Source: a virus
DNA: 46,147 bases
IMG/VR virus record: IMGVR_UViG_3300017752_000026
Location: 1 to 46,147 of that record
Direction: 5' to 3' (one strand)
Shown: positions 20,480-28,263 of the stretch, in pieces
Numbering within the stretch: position 1 is the first letter of the stretch
Layout of the letters: each line of letters opens with the position of its first letter
Notes under the pieces: generated by a model
Told to the model about the DNA's origin: nothing
What the model saw: only the letters and a program-made list of their open reading frames with translations
The model's database searches: none
Translations under genes and position numbers: made by a program

Positions 20480-21059
20480 TTGTTTTCCTATAAATTGATG
20501 TGTAAGAGATATTAGTCATAATATTTCCCTCAATCTGTTCGTTATGATAATTAAAATAATCAACCAATTCTAAGTTTTTCCAGTGAGCAGCAAAAGTTGT
20601 TGCAGAATTTGCAAAAACGCAATCAAGTAAAACTAGATATCCATCATCATTTAAGTAATCTGATGCATTAGAAAATATATGTTTGTGTAATCTCCATTTT
20701 TCATCAATAACTATGCGTTCTGGTGAATATACCATTTCGTTAAAATAAAATGTATCATTACAAAACCATGGTGGATTAGCAAAAATAAGGTCGAACTTTT
20801 GATCAGGGGGAATACTTTTAAATCCATCTGAAATATATGTTTTAAATTCACTGTTCTTTGGTAGTGCATATTCATTAAAGTCAGAGAAGTGTATTTCTTC
20901 ACAAAATTCTGTTTCCAGCATATGCAAGCCAATCGAACCTTCACCAGCGCAAAGTTCTAAGACCTTTTTGTGATTTCCTATTCTTTCTCGAACAGCCTCG
21001 ACAAAATACTCTTTGATGAGACTTCCACCACCATCATTTTGATCCAGCAAATGTTTCAT
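20472..21059 (-). CDS. SAM-dependent methyltransferase with NPPW motif
   Basis: I start at the ATG at 21059 (MKHLLDQNDGGGS), which limits the overlap with the glutaredoxin gene to 26 bases; the frame is open back to 21182. Motif I is VLELCAGEGSIGLHML, motif II is the acidic FSDFN, and the catalytic motif IV is LIFANPPWF. N-P-P-W/Y is found in N6-adenine, N4-cytosine and HemK-type glutamine methyltransferases. The size (195 residues) and lack of a target-recognition domain favour a HemK- or RsmC-like enzyme over a restriction-type DNA methylase. The gene looks more AT-rich than nrdA and nrdB on either side, suggesting a later insertion. Confidence 0.72.
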   Translation of the reverse strand: MKHLLDQNDGGGSLIKEYFVEAVRERIGNHKKVLELCAGEGSIGLHMLETEFCEEIHFSDFNEYALPKNSEFKTYISDGFKSIPPDQKFDLIFANPPWFCNDTFYFNEMVYSPERIVIDEKWRLHKHIFSNASDYLNDDGYLVLLDCVFANSATTFAAHWKNLELVDYFNYHNEQIEGNIMTNISYTSIYRKTNV

Positions 21060-21252
21060 CCCATTCAGAAAATGATTGTGATAGTTCGAGTAATTCAGTA
21101 TAACCGCCGATATGTTTATCACCTGCATAAATCTGTGGGACTTGACCTGTGGGTTGATGTTCCTCCACATAATCAATTTCAAAGCCAGTCAAAAATTCTT
21201 TTGCTTGCTGACAATATGTGCAGTCATCTCTTGACATAATTTTAACAACCAT
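21034..21252 (-). CDS. nrdC: Glutaredoxin
   Basis: A 72-residue glutaredoxin with redox site C-T-Y-C (residues 11-14) in MSRDDCTYCQQAK, the cis-proline loop QVPQIYAGDKHIGGY, and a C-terminal helix. It would reduce the NrdA active site during ribonucleotide reduction, as T4 NrdC does. C-T-Y-C differs from the usual C-P-Y-C. It lies between the QueC-like gene (TAATG) and the methyltransferase gene. Confidence 0.9.
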   Translation of the reverse strand: MVVKIMSRDDCTYCQQAKEFLTGFEIDYVEEHQPTGQVPQIYAGDKHIGGYTELLELSQSFSEWDETFAGSK

Positions 21253-21848
21253 TAGTTCGTTCCCTTATCTTGTTTTCCGATTTCATTAAAAGCCCATTCG
21301 CGTTCTTTACACCAAGGGCAATAGCCACACCGACCCTCATCGAGCTCTGTGCAACTATGAGTTATGTTCATAATATCTTCAGCGATACCCAAGTCGAAAG
21401 CCAACTGAACCGTTTGGTCTTTCGTTAAATCATGAAAAGGCTGAAGACAAATATCTTCTGCCCCATATTTGCTGGCATGCTGCCTTTCGTGATCAGCTTC
21501 CATACCATCATAATATTTCGTCACCGCAACGTAAACGATGTCAGCAAATCCTTTAGTCAGGATCTCAACGACACCACTCGTTACATAGGAAGACGGATTC
21601 TCAGCATCTATACTCCCAACAACATTTGTAGGCTGGTCGTAACCAGACCACTTCAATACTTTATTAGCATAATTTACTGCCCCATCGATCTTCGGGACTG
21701 TATAAGGGCGACAACTTTGTCCTCGCTTCTTACACTCATTATAAACTATATGCCATAGAACAGCACTATCCCAACCACCTGAAACACATACAGCTATGCG
21801 TTTATCGTGTGGGACATCAACCTTCGCAAGCGATACACTCTTCATCAT
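21252..21848 (-). CDS. QueC-like PP-loop ATPase (7-cyano-7-deazaguanine synthase family)
   Basis: A 198-residue protein with the ATP pyrophosphatase loop SGGWDS (23-28), the QueC-type region PFHDLTKDQTVQLAFDLG, and a four-cysteine zinc site (C166, C174, C177, C180) in THSC...RCGYCPWCKER. QueC is about 220-230 residues and makes preQ0, the precursor of queuosine and of the 7-deazaguanine bases some phages put in their DNA. The match in motif order is strong, but the strand after the loop (CRPYTVPKIDGAVN) is unusual, so the substrate may differ. FolE, QueD and QueE homologs are not in the window. It is inserted in the nrd operon, overlapping the nrdA end by 32 bases. Confidence 0.75.
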   Translation of the reverse strand: MMKSVSLAKVDVPHDKRIAVCVSGGWDSAVLWHIVYNECKKRGQSCRPYTVPKIDGAVNYANKVLKWSGYDQPTNVVGSIDAENPSSYVTSGVVEILTKGFADIVYVAVTKYYDGMEADHERQHASKYGAEDICLQPFHDLTKDQTVQLAFDLGIAEDIMNITHSCTELDEGRCGYCPWCKEREWAFNEIGKQDKGTN

Positions 21849-23616
21849 TTACCAACGCACTCATATCAATTTCGTTAATCACTTGGCGTTCAATACGTTT
21901 GGACACCTTGTCAGCTTTACCCAACTTCTCCGAGCGGCAGTAGTAAAGTGTTTTCAAACCCTGTTTCCATGCAAGGTAGTGGATAGCATGGAGGTATTTA
22001 ATATTTACATCTGGACGGAAAAACAGGTTGAGTGACTGCGCTTGGTCGACAAATGCTTGTCTGTCTGCAGCGTGTTCAATCACCCAACGCTGATCAATTT
22101 CCATTGAGGTCTTATATATATCTTTCTCAATTTCAGAGAGAAAAGTGAGATGCTGGACAGAGCCATCATTAGCTATGATTGACGACCAAACTTCGTCAGA
22201 ATCCAGCTTTTTATTCTCTTCACATTTCTTTTGAATGAGTGCATCAAGATACTTGTTCTTGTTAAGAAAAGCTCCCGATAGAGTGTCCTGTCTATAGGCA
22301 TTCGCTCTAAAAGGCTCAATAGAAGGTGAAGTGTTTCCCATAATAATAGAGGAGGAAGCATTAGGAGCGATAGCCATAACATGGCTAAATCTTTTGCCTG
22401 TTCCTGCAGCGTCTGGGGCTTCTCCTCGTTCTTTGCCCAGTTGAATATTTGCTTCATCTAATTTACTCCTGATCAATCGGAACATACGCATATTTGCACC
22501 TTTGGCAACTGCACTCTCCCATGCGATACCCTTCTTCTGAAGATATGCATGAAAGCCCAACGCACCGATACCGATCGATCGTTCACGCGCCGCACTGAAT
22601 TTAGCGCGACTTACTGTGTCTGGTGCATTGTCAATAAAGAATTGAAGAACATTATCTAGCATCTCTGCCATATCTTTCAGGAACATTGGATCTTTTGACC
22701 ATGCGTCATAGTTTTCTAAGTTCACTGATGAGAGGCAGCAGACTGCGGTGCGTTCTTCGTTTGTAGGTAGGATAATTTCTGAGCAGAGATTTGATTGGTG
22801 AACCTTGAGCCCAAGTTCTTTTTGGAAGTCTGGAAGTAGACGATTACTTGTGTCGATGTAATGAATGTATGGCTCACCTGTTTCCATTCGTAGTTCTAGG
22901 ATCTTCTGCCATAGTGCCTTCGCTGATACTGTTTCGCGGATCGCGCCACTGTGAGGTTCAATCAGATTCCAACCATCATCAGCATCGGGATCTTGCATGC
23001 AGCGTTCTACAACTTCCATAAACCTGTCGCTGATATTGATACCATGATGCAAGTTCAACGCACGCATGTTCTGATCACCTGTTGGCTTACGCATCTCAAG
23101 GAACATCATAATATCTGGATGTGAGATGTCAAGATAAGCAGCATATGAGCCACGGCGAGTTTTACCCTGACGATATGCAAGTGATGATGCATCATACGTT
23201 TTGAGGTGAGGCATCACACCTGTAGACTTATCATCAGCTGCACGGATACCGAAACCAATACCAACACCACCACCGAGCATAGACAACCAAGCTGTCTCGC
23301 TGAAGTTTTGAACCAGACCTTCAGCTGTGTCCTCGATATAGTTCAGAAAACAGGAGATCGGCATACCACGCTTCGAGCGACCATATGACAGGATAGGAGT
23401 TGAGTAGGAGAGCCAATGTTTAGATGAATATTCATACAAGCGTTGAGCATGTTCAGCATTACTCGCAAACGCCTTACTCACATATGCGAACCTCTCTTGG
23501 GGAGTCGTTTCCTCATCACGCATATAACTCTCTTGAAGTCTTTGAATACCGAGTTTATCAAAAAGTTCGTCACGGGATTCATCGATTTGAATCCCCATAA
23601 ATTCGCGTTTAGCCAT
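21817..23616 (-). CDS. nrdA: Ribonucleotide reductase large subunit (class I), no ATP-cone
   Basis: The 599-residue catalytic subunit has the first redox cysteine in MPISCFLN, the substrate loop with ARR-like MRALNLHHGI, the catalytic NLCSEI motif (N-x-C-x-E) and AVCCLSSVNL, SIGIGALGFHAYL, and the C-terminal redox pair C594-I-A-C597. E. coli NrdA is 761 residues and begins with an ATP-cone allosteric domain. Here the protein starts directly at the barrel-leading helices, so the overall-activity site is missing and dATP would not switch it off. It is co-transcribed with ThyX upstream and the QueC-like, glutaredoxin and nrdB genes downstream. Confidence 0.95.
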   Translation of the reverse strand: MAKREFMGIQIDESRDELFDKLGIQRLQESYMRDEETTPQERFAYVSKAFASNAEHAQRLYEYSSKHWLSYSTPILSYGRSKRGMPISCFLNYIEDTAEGLVQNFSETAWLSMLGGGVGIGFGIRAADDKSTGVMPHLKTYDASSLAYRQGKTRRGSYAAYLDISHPDIMMFLEMRKPTGDQNMRALNLHHGINISDRFMEVVERCMQDPDADDGWNLIEPHSGAIRETVSAKALWQKILELRMETGEPYIHYIDTSNRLLPDFQKELGLKVHQSNLCSEIILPTNEERTAVCCLSSVNLENYDAWSKDPMFLKDMAEMLDNVLQFFIDNAPDTVSRAKFSAARERSIGIGALGFHAYLQKKGIAWESAVAKGANMRMFRLIRSKLDEANIQLGKERGEAPDAAGTGKRFSHVMAIAPNASSSIIMGNTSPSIEPFRANAYRQDTLSGAFLNKNKYLDALIQKKCEENKKLDSDEVWSSIIANDGSVQHLTFLSEIEKDIYKTSMEIDQRWVIEHAADRQAFVDQAQSLNLFFRPDVNIKYLHAIHYLAWKQGLKTLYYCRSEKLGKADKVSKRIERQVINEIDMSALVNDEECIACEG

Positions 23617-24202
23617 TGAAATCTCCTGGAGGTTTTCTATTTAGCGAATCACTGATTTTCGAAACTACCTCGGAGTATTCGAAATCTTTGAATGTGACTT
23701 TACACATGATGCGGTCTGTAGTTGGTGTGATGCGATGTCGAGTAGAAGTATCAAAAATACTGGATTTGTAACTATAGCTACCCCACCCATCAAACTCGAC
23801 TTCGTTTTCTTCACCCTTCAATAAAATATTGAAGGCACATTTAGTTTCTTTCGTTGTTTGCCCTGTGCTTTGCGAGATAATGTTATCAACATGCCAAGGA
23901 TATTCCTCACCTGCTCTAATGTAGAGATATAGGAATTTAACCTCTCCCAAGTCGCCATACTCGAGTCTGAAATCATCAGCAAATCTTTGCAATTCAGGTG
24001 TCAATTGTGACAAGGTAAGTGTCAATCCAGGAACCTTATATTCATATCCCGTATGAGGAACCGTAAATATCGGACTGACAGCATGCTCCTGTAATTCAAC
24101 TGCCTCGTTCAAGAGTGCTTCTGAATCCCAAAATACAGACTCGATGTCAGTCAGTGGCTCCAATGGGGCAGGAGCAAATCCATCATTCCAACCAAGTCCC
24201 AT
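23609..24202 (-). CDS. Fe(II)/2OG-dependent oxygenase-like protein
   Basis: I start at the ATG at 24202 (MGLGWNDGFAPAPLEPL), which forms TAATG with the thyX stop. The 197-residue product has LYIRAGEEYPWHVDNII with H-x-D, then CAFNILLKGEENEVEF, and STRHRITPTTDRIMCKVTF with a second histidine followed by an arginine. This is the order of a double-stranded beta-helix of the Asp/Asn-hydroxylase type. The exact distal ligand (H in T-R-H) is an assignment by spacing. Substrate unknown. The setting between thyX and nrdA hints at nucleotide or DNA chemistry, but many phages carry such enzymes for protein hydroxylation. Confidence 0.65.
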   Translation of the reverse strand: MGLGWNDGFAPAPLEPLTDIESVFWDSEALLNEAVELQEHAVSPIFTVPHTGYEYKVPGLTLTLSQLTPELQRFADDFRLEYGDLGEVKFLYLYIRAGEEYPWHVDNIISQSTGQTTKETKCAFNILLKGEENEVEFDGWGSYSYKSSIFDTSTRHRITPTTDRIMCKVTFKDFEYSEVVSKISDSLNRKPPGDFNG

Positions 24203-24855
24203 TATTCTTCTACTGCCTTCACAACATCGGGGAAGTGAACATCGATAATTTCCCAACACTTGTCAGCAATCTCAGCATGTTCTTTCTGTGTGCCATTGCC
24301 ACGGCGAAGGTCACAATAGTGAACCCAACTACGCAATGAGCCAGCCATATAAAGAGTTGATTGAGTCAGACCTTCGGGCAGCAACGCTCTTGCTTGCTCT
24401 TTCGCAATGCCCTTATCAAGTGCTTCAGTGTAAGCCAGTTCAGCAGTGTTTTGCACGTGCTTTTGTTGCATCGACCACCACTCATTCAAGTCACGGTCAT
24501 CAGTCTCTACAGAGTTCTGACGGTTCTTCGTATCTTGTAGGCGAGCCTCACGATTCTCGAATCCTGGAGCCACAGCATACCGTTGACTAAACTCTTGGAA
24601 CGAGAATGAACGGTGACGCAAAATCTGACGAGCAATATCGCGTGTAGTCTTAATTTCCATAGTCATATGCACCATCTCAAGTGGCGACCAATGATTTTCT
24701 TTGATAAGATAACGCAATAGTTTTGGTGCTGTCTGTGTATTATTTTGATTAGCAGGGTTGCTCACACGGGCAGTATATGCGATGAGATCAGCAGCTGTCT
24801 TGCTTCCAGTGATAGCAGATGGCTTACTCAAAGCGATAAGATTTACTTCGCTCAT
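24202..24855 (-). CDS. thyX: Flavin-dependent thymidylate synthase
   Basis: Start at the ATG at 24855 (MSEVNLIALS), with GGAGAAA before it. The 217-residue protein has the ThyX motif R80-H-R-S-F-S-F-Q-E-F-S-Q-R-Y93 (consensus RHRxxSxNExSxRY, with glutamine in place of asparagine), an upstream LRYLIKENHWSPLEMVHMT, and a C-terminal LRSWVHYCDLRRGNGTQKE that holds the dUMP and FAD contacts. It makes dTMP from dUMP using FAD and methylene-tetrahydrofolate. It works with dCMP deaminase and the NrdA/B pair. Confidence 0.95.
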   Translation of the reverse strand: MSEVNLIALSKPSAITGSKTAADLIAYTARVSNPANQNNTQTAPKLLRYLIKENHWSPLEMVHMTMEIKTTRDIARQILRHRSFSFQEFSQRYAVAPGFENREARLQDTKNRQNSVETDDRDLNEWWSMQQKHVQNTAELAYTEALDKGIAKEQARALLPEGLTQSTLYMAGSLRSWVHYCDLRRGNGTQKEHAEIADKCWEIIDVHFPDVVKAVEE

Positions 24856-25868
24856 ATTTTTCTCCATAACGAATATTTTGCTTTCGCGGATAGACCACGG
24901 AAAGTGTTTTCTCTTATTAATTTATATGCATCGATACCATCGTTTTGCATATCGTTAATGTCTTTACCTGCTACATTAGTTGGCCAGATAACTACATTAT
25001 AATCTAGATTAATATATTTGTCAACCAATTTACATACCTCTTTATTACGAGGCTGATTGTCAAATACAATCGTTGTCGTCTCCTTATTCAACCCTAACTC
25101 ATCAATCTTGTTGAAAGAAGTGCCAGCACAAGCGACAGAGTTAGGGATGAAGAGACTGTCAAGTGGTGCTTCAACGACGATAACTGGCATGTTCTTATCG
25201 ACCGTATCCATACCGAAGACAGTAGGAGCATCCTCATCAACTTTGACGAGGATATACCGTAGAGCCTCCTCTCGCATCCCTCGAAGGGATACAGCTGTCA
25301 ACTTGCCATTACTATCCACGAATGGTATTGCAAGCCGAGGCTCTTCTGTTCGAATACTCTCTTTATATTTACTATTGAGAGCCGTGATATTCTGAATATT
25401 ATCGACATAATAGAGTCGATTTAAGGAATCTTTTGGTAGCCCACGACCAAGAGCATACTCAACTGCTTCATGGTCATGTGGTAGAGTGGAGAGGCGATCC
25501 ATTAACTGATCAATGATAGATTTCTCAGGGAACTTTGGTTTGAAGTCTATTACAGCCTCTGGCTTTGAATGTCCCTTACCGCGACCTGTCTCGCCATCCG
25601 CGAACCGCTCGAGAACATACTGCTTATATAAAATAGAGTCAATCTCTTTCAGTAGTTTACCGAACGATCCAGACCACTGGCAGTTATGACACTTGTAGAT
25701 TAGGTCGTTGTTCTTTTTGAATAGATACCCACGCATTTTGCGCTTGTTCTTTTGCGAGTCACCACAGATAGGGCAACGCACATTGAACAGATAATCGCTC
25801 TTCCGTTTGAACAACTCAAAGCGGTGAGAAGCCAAGTTCAAATATTTTACATCAACATAAAGGCTCAT
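24852..25868 (-). CDS. 61: DNA primase (T4 gp61-like)
   Basis: A 338-residue primase with an N-terminal zinc finger (C32-P-I-C35 and C60-H-N-C63), a RNA polymerase basic core, and a Toprim region with VVEAPLDSLF (the metal glutamate) and IVFDNQPRN (the following aspartate). T4 gp61 is 342 residues, the same layout. It makes RNA primers for lagging-strand synthesis with the gp41-type helicase, which is not in the window. Stop and thyX start share ATGA. Confidence 0.9.
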   Translation of the reverse strand: MSLYVDVKYLNLASHRFELFKRKSDYLFNVRCPICGDSQKNKRKMRGYLFKKNNDLIYKCHNCQWSGSFGKLLKEIDSILYKQYVLERFADGETGRGKGHSKPEAVIDFKPKFPEKSIIDQLMDRLSTLPHDHEAVEYALGRGLPKDSLNRLYYVDNIQNITALNSKYKESIRTEEPRLAIPFVDSNGKLTAVSLRGMREEALRYILVKVDEDAPTVFGMDTVDKNMPVIVVEAPLDSLFIPNSVACAGTSFNKIDELGLNKETTTIVFDNQPRNKEVCKLVDKYINLDYNVVIWPTNVAGKDINDMQNDGIDAYKLIRENTFRGLSAKAKYSLWRKI

Positions 25869-26386
25869 GAGAAGTGTAGATAACTCCCTACAATGTATTT
25901 CGGGTTGCCGATGGGTTTATCACCCTTGTGTGGATGAGTCCATAGTGGTGGGAACATTAATAACTTACCTGTTTCTCGCTCAATAGTCAAGTTGTTTTTT
26001 GTGAAAGTTGTTCCGCCGCCTTCTCCATCGTTCAGATATATAAAAAATACGAGGAATCTTTTTGATGACTCCATATTCTTAGCATCAATATGCTCTCTGA
26101 ATTCACCCTCATCGGCAGCATATTTCTTCATGCGGAACTGTTCCCACACATAATCTTCGGGGAAGTGTTCTATCCCGTAATGTTCACGATACGCATCGAC
26201 AGCTTGCGTGAAAACTGAGCCGAGAGTCTGTATCTCCTCAGTCCACTCTGCGTCATTAAGATTGACTTCAGTGAAATCCATCGTATCATTTTTACGAGTG
26301 TCTATGAGGCTTTCACCCTCGAACTTATCGATTAGGTGTTTGCAGTAATCTGGGGGAAGGACATTGGGGTATTGAGCGATATACAT
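25865..26386 (-). CDS. Prolyl-4-hydroxylase-like 2OG oxygenase
   Basis: The 173-residue protein has the P4H-type core: FREHIDAKN with ligands H99 and D101, RFLVFFIYLNDGEGGGTTF, the FPPLWTHPHKGDKP segment with H153 as the distal ligand (H151 is nearby), and K163 or a neighbour for 2-oxoglutarate. Small P4H-like proteins are very common in marine T4-like phages; hydroxylation of a protein proline is the usual guess. It is the first gene after the promoter at 26393-26421 and overlaps the primase gene by ATGA. Confidence 0.85.
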   Translation of the reverse strand: MYIAQYPNVLPPDYCKHLIDKFEGESLIDTRKNDTMDFTEVNLNDAEWTEEIQTLGSVFTQAVDAYREHYGIEHFPEDYVWEQFRMKKYAADEGEFREHIDAKNMESSKRFLVFFIYLNDGEGGGTTFTKNNLTIERETGKLLMFPPLWTHPHKGDKPIGNPKYIVGSYLHFS

Positions 26387-26392
26387 ATGCTC

Positions 26393-26421
26393 ATTATGCT
26401 ATAGTAATGTGTAAATGTCAA
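26393..26421 (-). promoter_or_regulatory. Early sigma70-like promoter of replication/nucleotide unit
   Basis: Minus strand: TTGACA at 26421-26416, 17-base spacer, CATAAT at 26398-26393. It overlaps the stop of the coiled-coil gene at 26418. It drives the oxygenase, primase, thyX, nrdA and likely through nrdB. Confidence 0.78.
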
Positions 26422-26906
26422 GAGAAAAATTGAGAGAACCAATCAAAAGCACCAGCGATGAAACCGAGGACAGCACCGACACCCATCATAAACCATTGTT
26501 TTTTCTCAACTTGCACAATGCGATTCTCAAGTTCAGATTGCTCTTGTTTAATTACACGCTCTCTGTCAACCATGAGGTCTTTAACTTCCTCAATGGCATG
26601 CATAATTTTAATGACATTAGCGTTCATCTCTTGGCGCATTTCTTTTCCATTAGTAGTAATTCTAGAGTGTAATTCTTTTAGACTTTCATCATTTTCAATA
26701 CGGCGTTTTTCGACTAAGTGAAATAGATCTTCAGAGTCTTCAGCTTGCTGATTAATCTTTTGTTCTTGAACAGCGAGCATCTGATTTATGGAAATAGAAA
26801 CCTCTGCCATGCGATCGATTGTCGCATCGAGCTTCACGAATAAATCGCTCATCTGAGAGATCTCAGTCTCTAAGACTGCAACTTTAGTTTTGAGAGTTTC
26901 CGCCAC
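26418..26906 (-). CDS. Coiled-coil protein with C-terminal membrane anchor
   Basis: A 162-residue protein, almost entirely heptad-like helix from residue 1 to about 135 (LETEISQMSDLFVKLDATID, QEQSELENRIVQVEKKQW), ending in a glycine-rich membrane segment (WFMMGVGAVLGFIAGAFDWF). The start is a GTG that overlaps the upstream gene by 23 bases. Similar proteins sit next to the primase/structural border in marine T4-like phages. A membrane-tethered coiled coil could be a scaffold; the function is unknown. Confidence 0.68.
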   Translation of the reverse strand: MAETLKTKVAVLETEISQMSDLFVKLDATIDRMAEVSISINQMLAVQEQKINQQAEDSEDLFHLVEKRRIENDESLKELHSRITTNGKEMRQEMNANVIKIMHAIEEVKDLMVDRERVIKQEQSELENRIVQVEKKQWFMMGVGAVLGFIAGAFDWFSQFFS

Positions 26907-27414
26907 GTTTCTTCTTCTTTCTACGAATCATAGGCATGAAGCGAGGGTCTCTTCCAGGTTCGCCTTGTGCACCAACACCTAATCCAGCTACATTACCGCC
27001 GCCGACCGCATTGGCAGCATCTTCATCAATATAATTTCTGAATGACAAAAGGTTTGCGCTTTCAAGAAGTTCAGCTTGACGAATAACTTCTTCGTCTAGC
27101 ATATAAACTTCTAGGAGAGCGTCTACATTTTCTTCATCATCTTCTGTATATTCTTTTAATATAGCCATCGCTGCAGCAAAAGTCAAGAGACGTCTTGCAT
27201 TACGATCTGATGAGCGTGTGAGTGCTCGCTGAACCTTGAAGACAAAACGCTGAAGGAGAGAATAGGCGTTGAGTTCTTGTGAGGAAAGTGGTTCTTTTAT
27301 TTTCTCGCCATCTTTATCAATGATGCCGAGTTTGAACGCATCACTACGTTCAATTGGGGTTGCCAACAATCGTAGAAGCCTATAAGCAACAACTGTATCC
27401 ACAAATCTTGACAT
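26884..27414 (-). CDS. Conserved phage protein, 176 aa
   Basis: The helical N-terminal 110 residues (FVDTVVAYRLLRLLATPIER, RRLLTFAAAMAILKEYTEDD) are followed by a glycine-rich linker (GGGNVAGLGVGAQGEPGRDP) and a basic tail (MIRRKKKKRGGNSQN). The layout of folded domain, flexible linker and basic end is common in head- or DNA-associated phage proteins. I recognise it as conserved in marine T4-like phages but not its role. It shares a TAATG-type overlap with the preceding gene. Confidence 0.65.
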   Translation of the reverse strand: MSRFVDTVVAYRLLRLLATPIERSDAFKLGIIDKDGEKIKEPLSSQELNAYSLLQRFVFKVQRALTRSSDRNARRLLTFAAAMAILKEYTEDDEENVDALLEVYMLDEEVIRQAELLESANLLSFRNYIDEDAANAVGGGNVAGLGVGAQGEPGRDPRFMPMIRRKKKKRGGNSQN

Positions 27415-27782
27415 TATAGTTTCCTTAGTGTGTCCAAAATGTTGGCATCAAGTGGTATGTGAGAATATTCACTCGATCCTATCGCCTCTAGTGGCACTCT
27501 GTTGAGATACACCAAAAACGATTTAAGAATAGCGAAATGTTCAGGATCGGTTTTGAAGAATAATAATTCCGTCGCATTGATTCCGAATACATTGTATAAG
27601 ATAACGAGGTGATTAATAATCAGTCGTTCGCTTAAAACACCATTCTTTTCATAACGACGAAAGAGGCGTTTGAGATATTTAAATCTCTTTAAATCCTCTT
27701 CTAAATCTTCCATCCCCTCACATTGGGGATTATCGTATTTTTTAATAGCATAAATTAAAAAATTAGAGTCATTCAATTCCAT
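27414..27782 (-). CDS. Conserved phage protein, 122 aa (DUF7207-like)
   Basis: An all-helical 122-residue protein (FLIYAIKKYDNPQCEGMEDL, LKRLFRRYEKNGVLSERLII, NHLVILYNVFGINATELLFF). The N-terminal F-L-I-Y-A-x-K-x-Y-D-N-P and the L-I-I-N-H-L-V-I-L-Y-N-V-F block are a pattern I recall in T4-like phages next to structural genes. Function is unknown. Confidence 0.7.
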   Translation of the reverse strand: MELNDSNFLIYAIKKYDNPQCEGMEDLEEDLKRFKYLKRLFRRYEKNGVLSERLIINHLVILYNVFGINATELLFFKTDPEHFAILKSFLVYLNRVPLEAIGSSEYSHIPLDANILDTLRKL

Positions 27783-27794
27783 AATATAATTTTC

Positions 27795-28241
27795 TTAGTT
27801 AGTGACTGCGGCAGTGCCTCCTATGACCCACCACTTTGACCCAATATATATTAGAGTCGCTGTGTCACCTTTTTCGTTAAACGTTACAGTATCATGACCC
27901 AGATCTGAATCATCCAGCGTCAAAGTATTAGTCGCTGTGTTAGATGTCATCACTATGATTTTGATTTGACCTGTTGAACCAGCTGCGATAGTCAGTGTTC
28001 CGTTGGCTCCAGGATTGCTGAGGATAGTAACAGTCTTAGCAACTGAAACTGCCCCAGCACCTGTGAGCGTCTCGGAATCATCGATTGAAATCGTATCACC
28101 GAACTTAACATCAGTATCAACATCAGCAAAAAGATTTGCTACTGTGATGTTTTTGCTTGTGCCACCCTGCACGACATAGATGGTGTCGGCAGGGGCGGCA
28201 CTAGTAGCGGCAGTCAGTTCACTTAGCTTTTGATCAGCCAT
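27795..28241 (-). CDS. Virion structural/adhesin-like beta protein
   Basis: A 148-residue protein starting MADQKLSELTAATSAAPADT, a common opening of fibre and decoration proteins in marine phages. The rest is rich in T, S, G and V with repeating strands (VSVAKTVTILSNPGANGTLT, IIVMTSNTATNTLTLDDSDL) and ends GSKWWVIGGTAAVTN. The fold should be an all-beta fibre tip or decoration. It follows the Ig-like structural gene. Confidence 0.7.
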   Translation of the reverse strand: MADQKLSELTAATSAAPADTIYVVQGGTSKNITVANLFADVDTDVKFGDTISIDDSETLTGAGAVSVAKTVTILSNPGANGTLTIAAGSTGQIKIIVMTSNTATNTLTLDDSDLGHDTVTFNEKGDTATLIYIGSKWWVIGGTAAVTN

Positions 28242-28263
28242 TATCAGACTCCGTAGTTAGATC

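Noticed and set aside
20472-21182. Longer methyltransferase start at 21182
   Set aside because: It would overlap almost all of the glutaredoxin gene; the added N-terminus has no motif.
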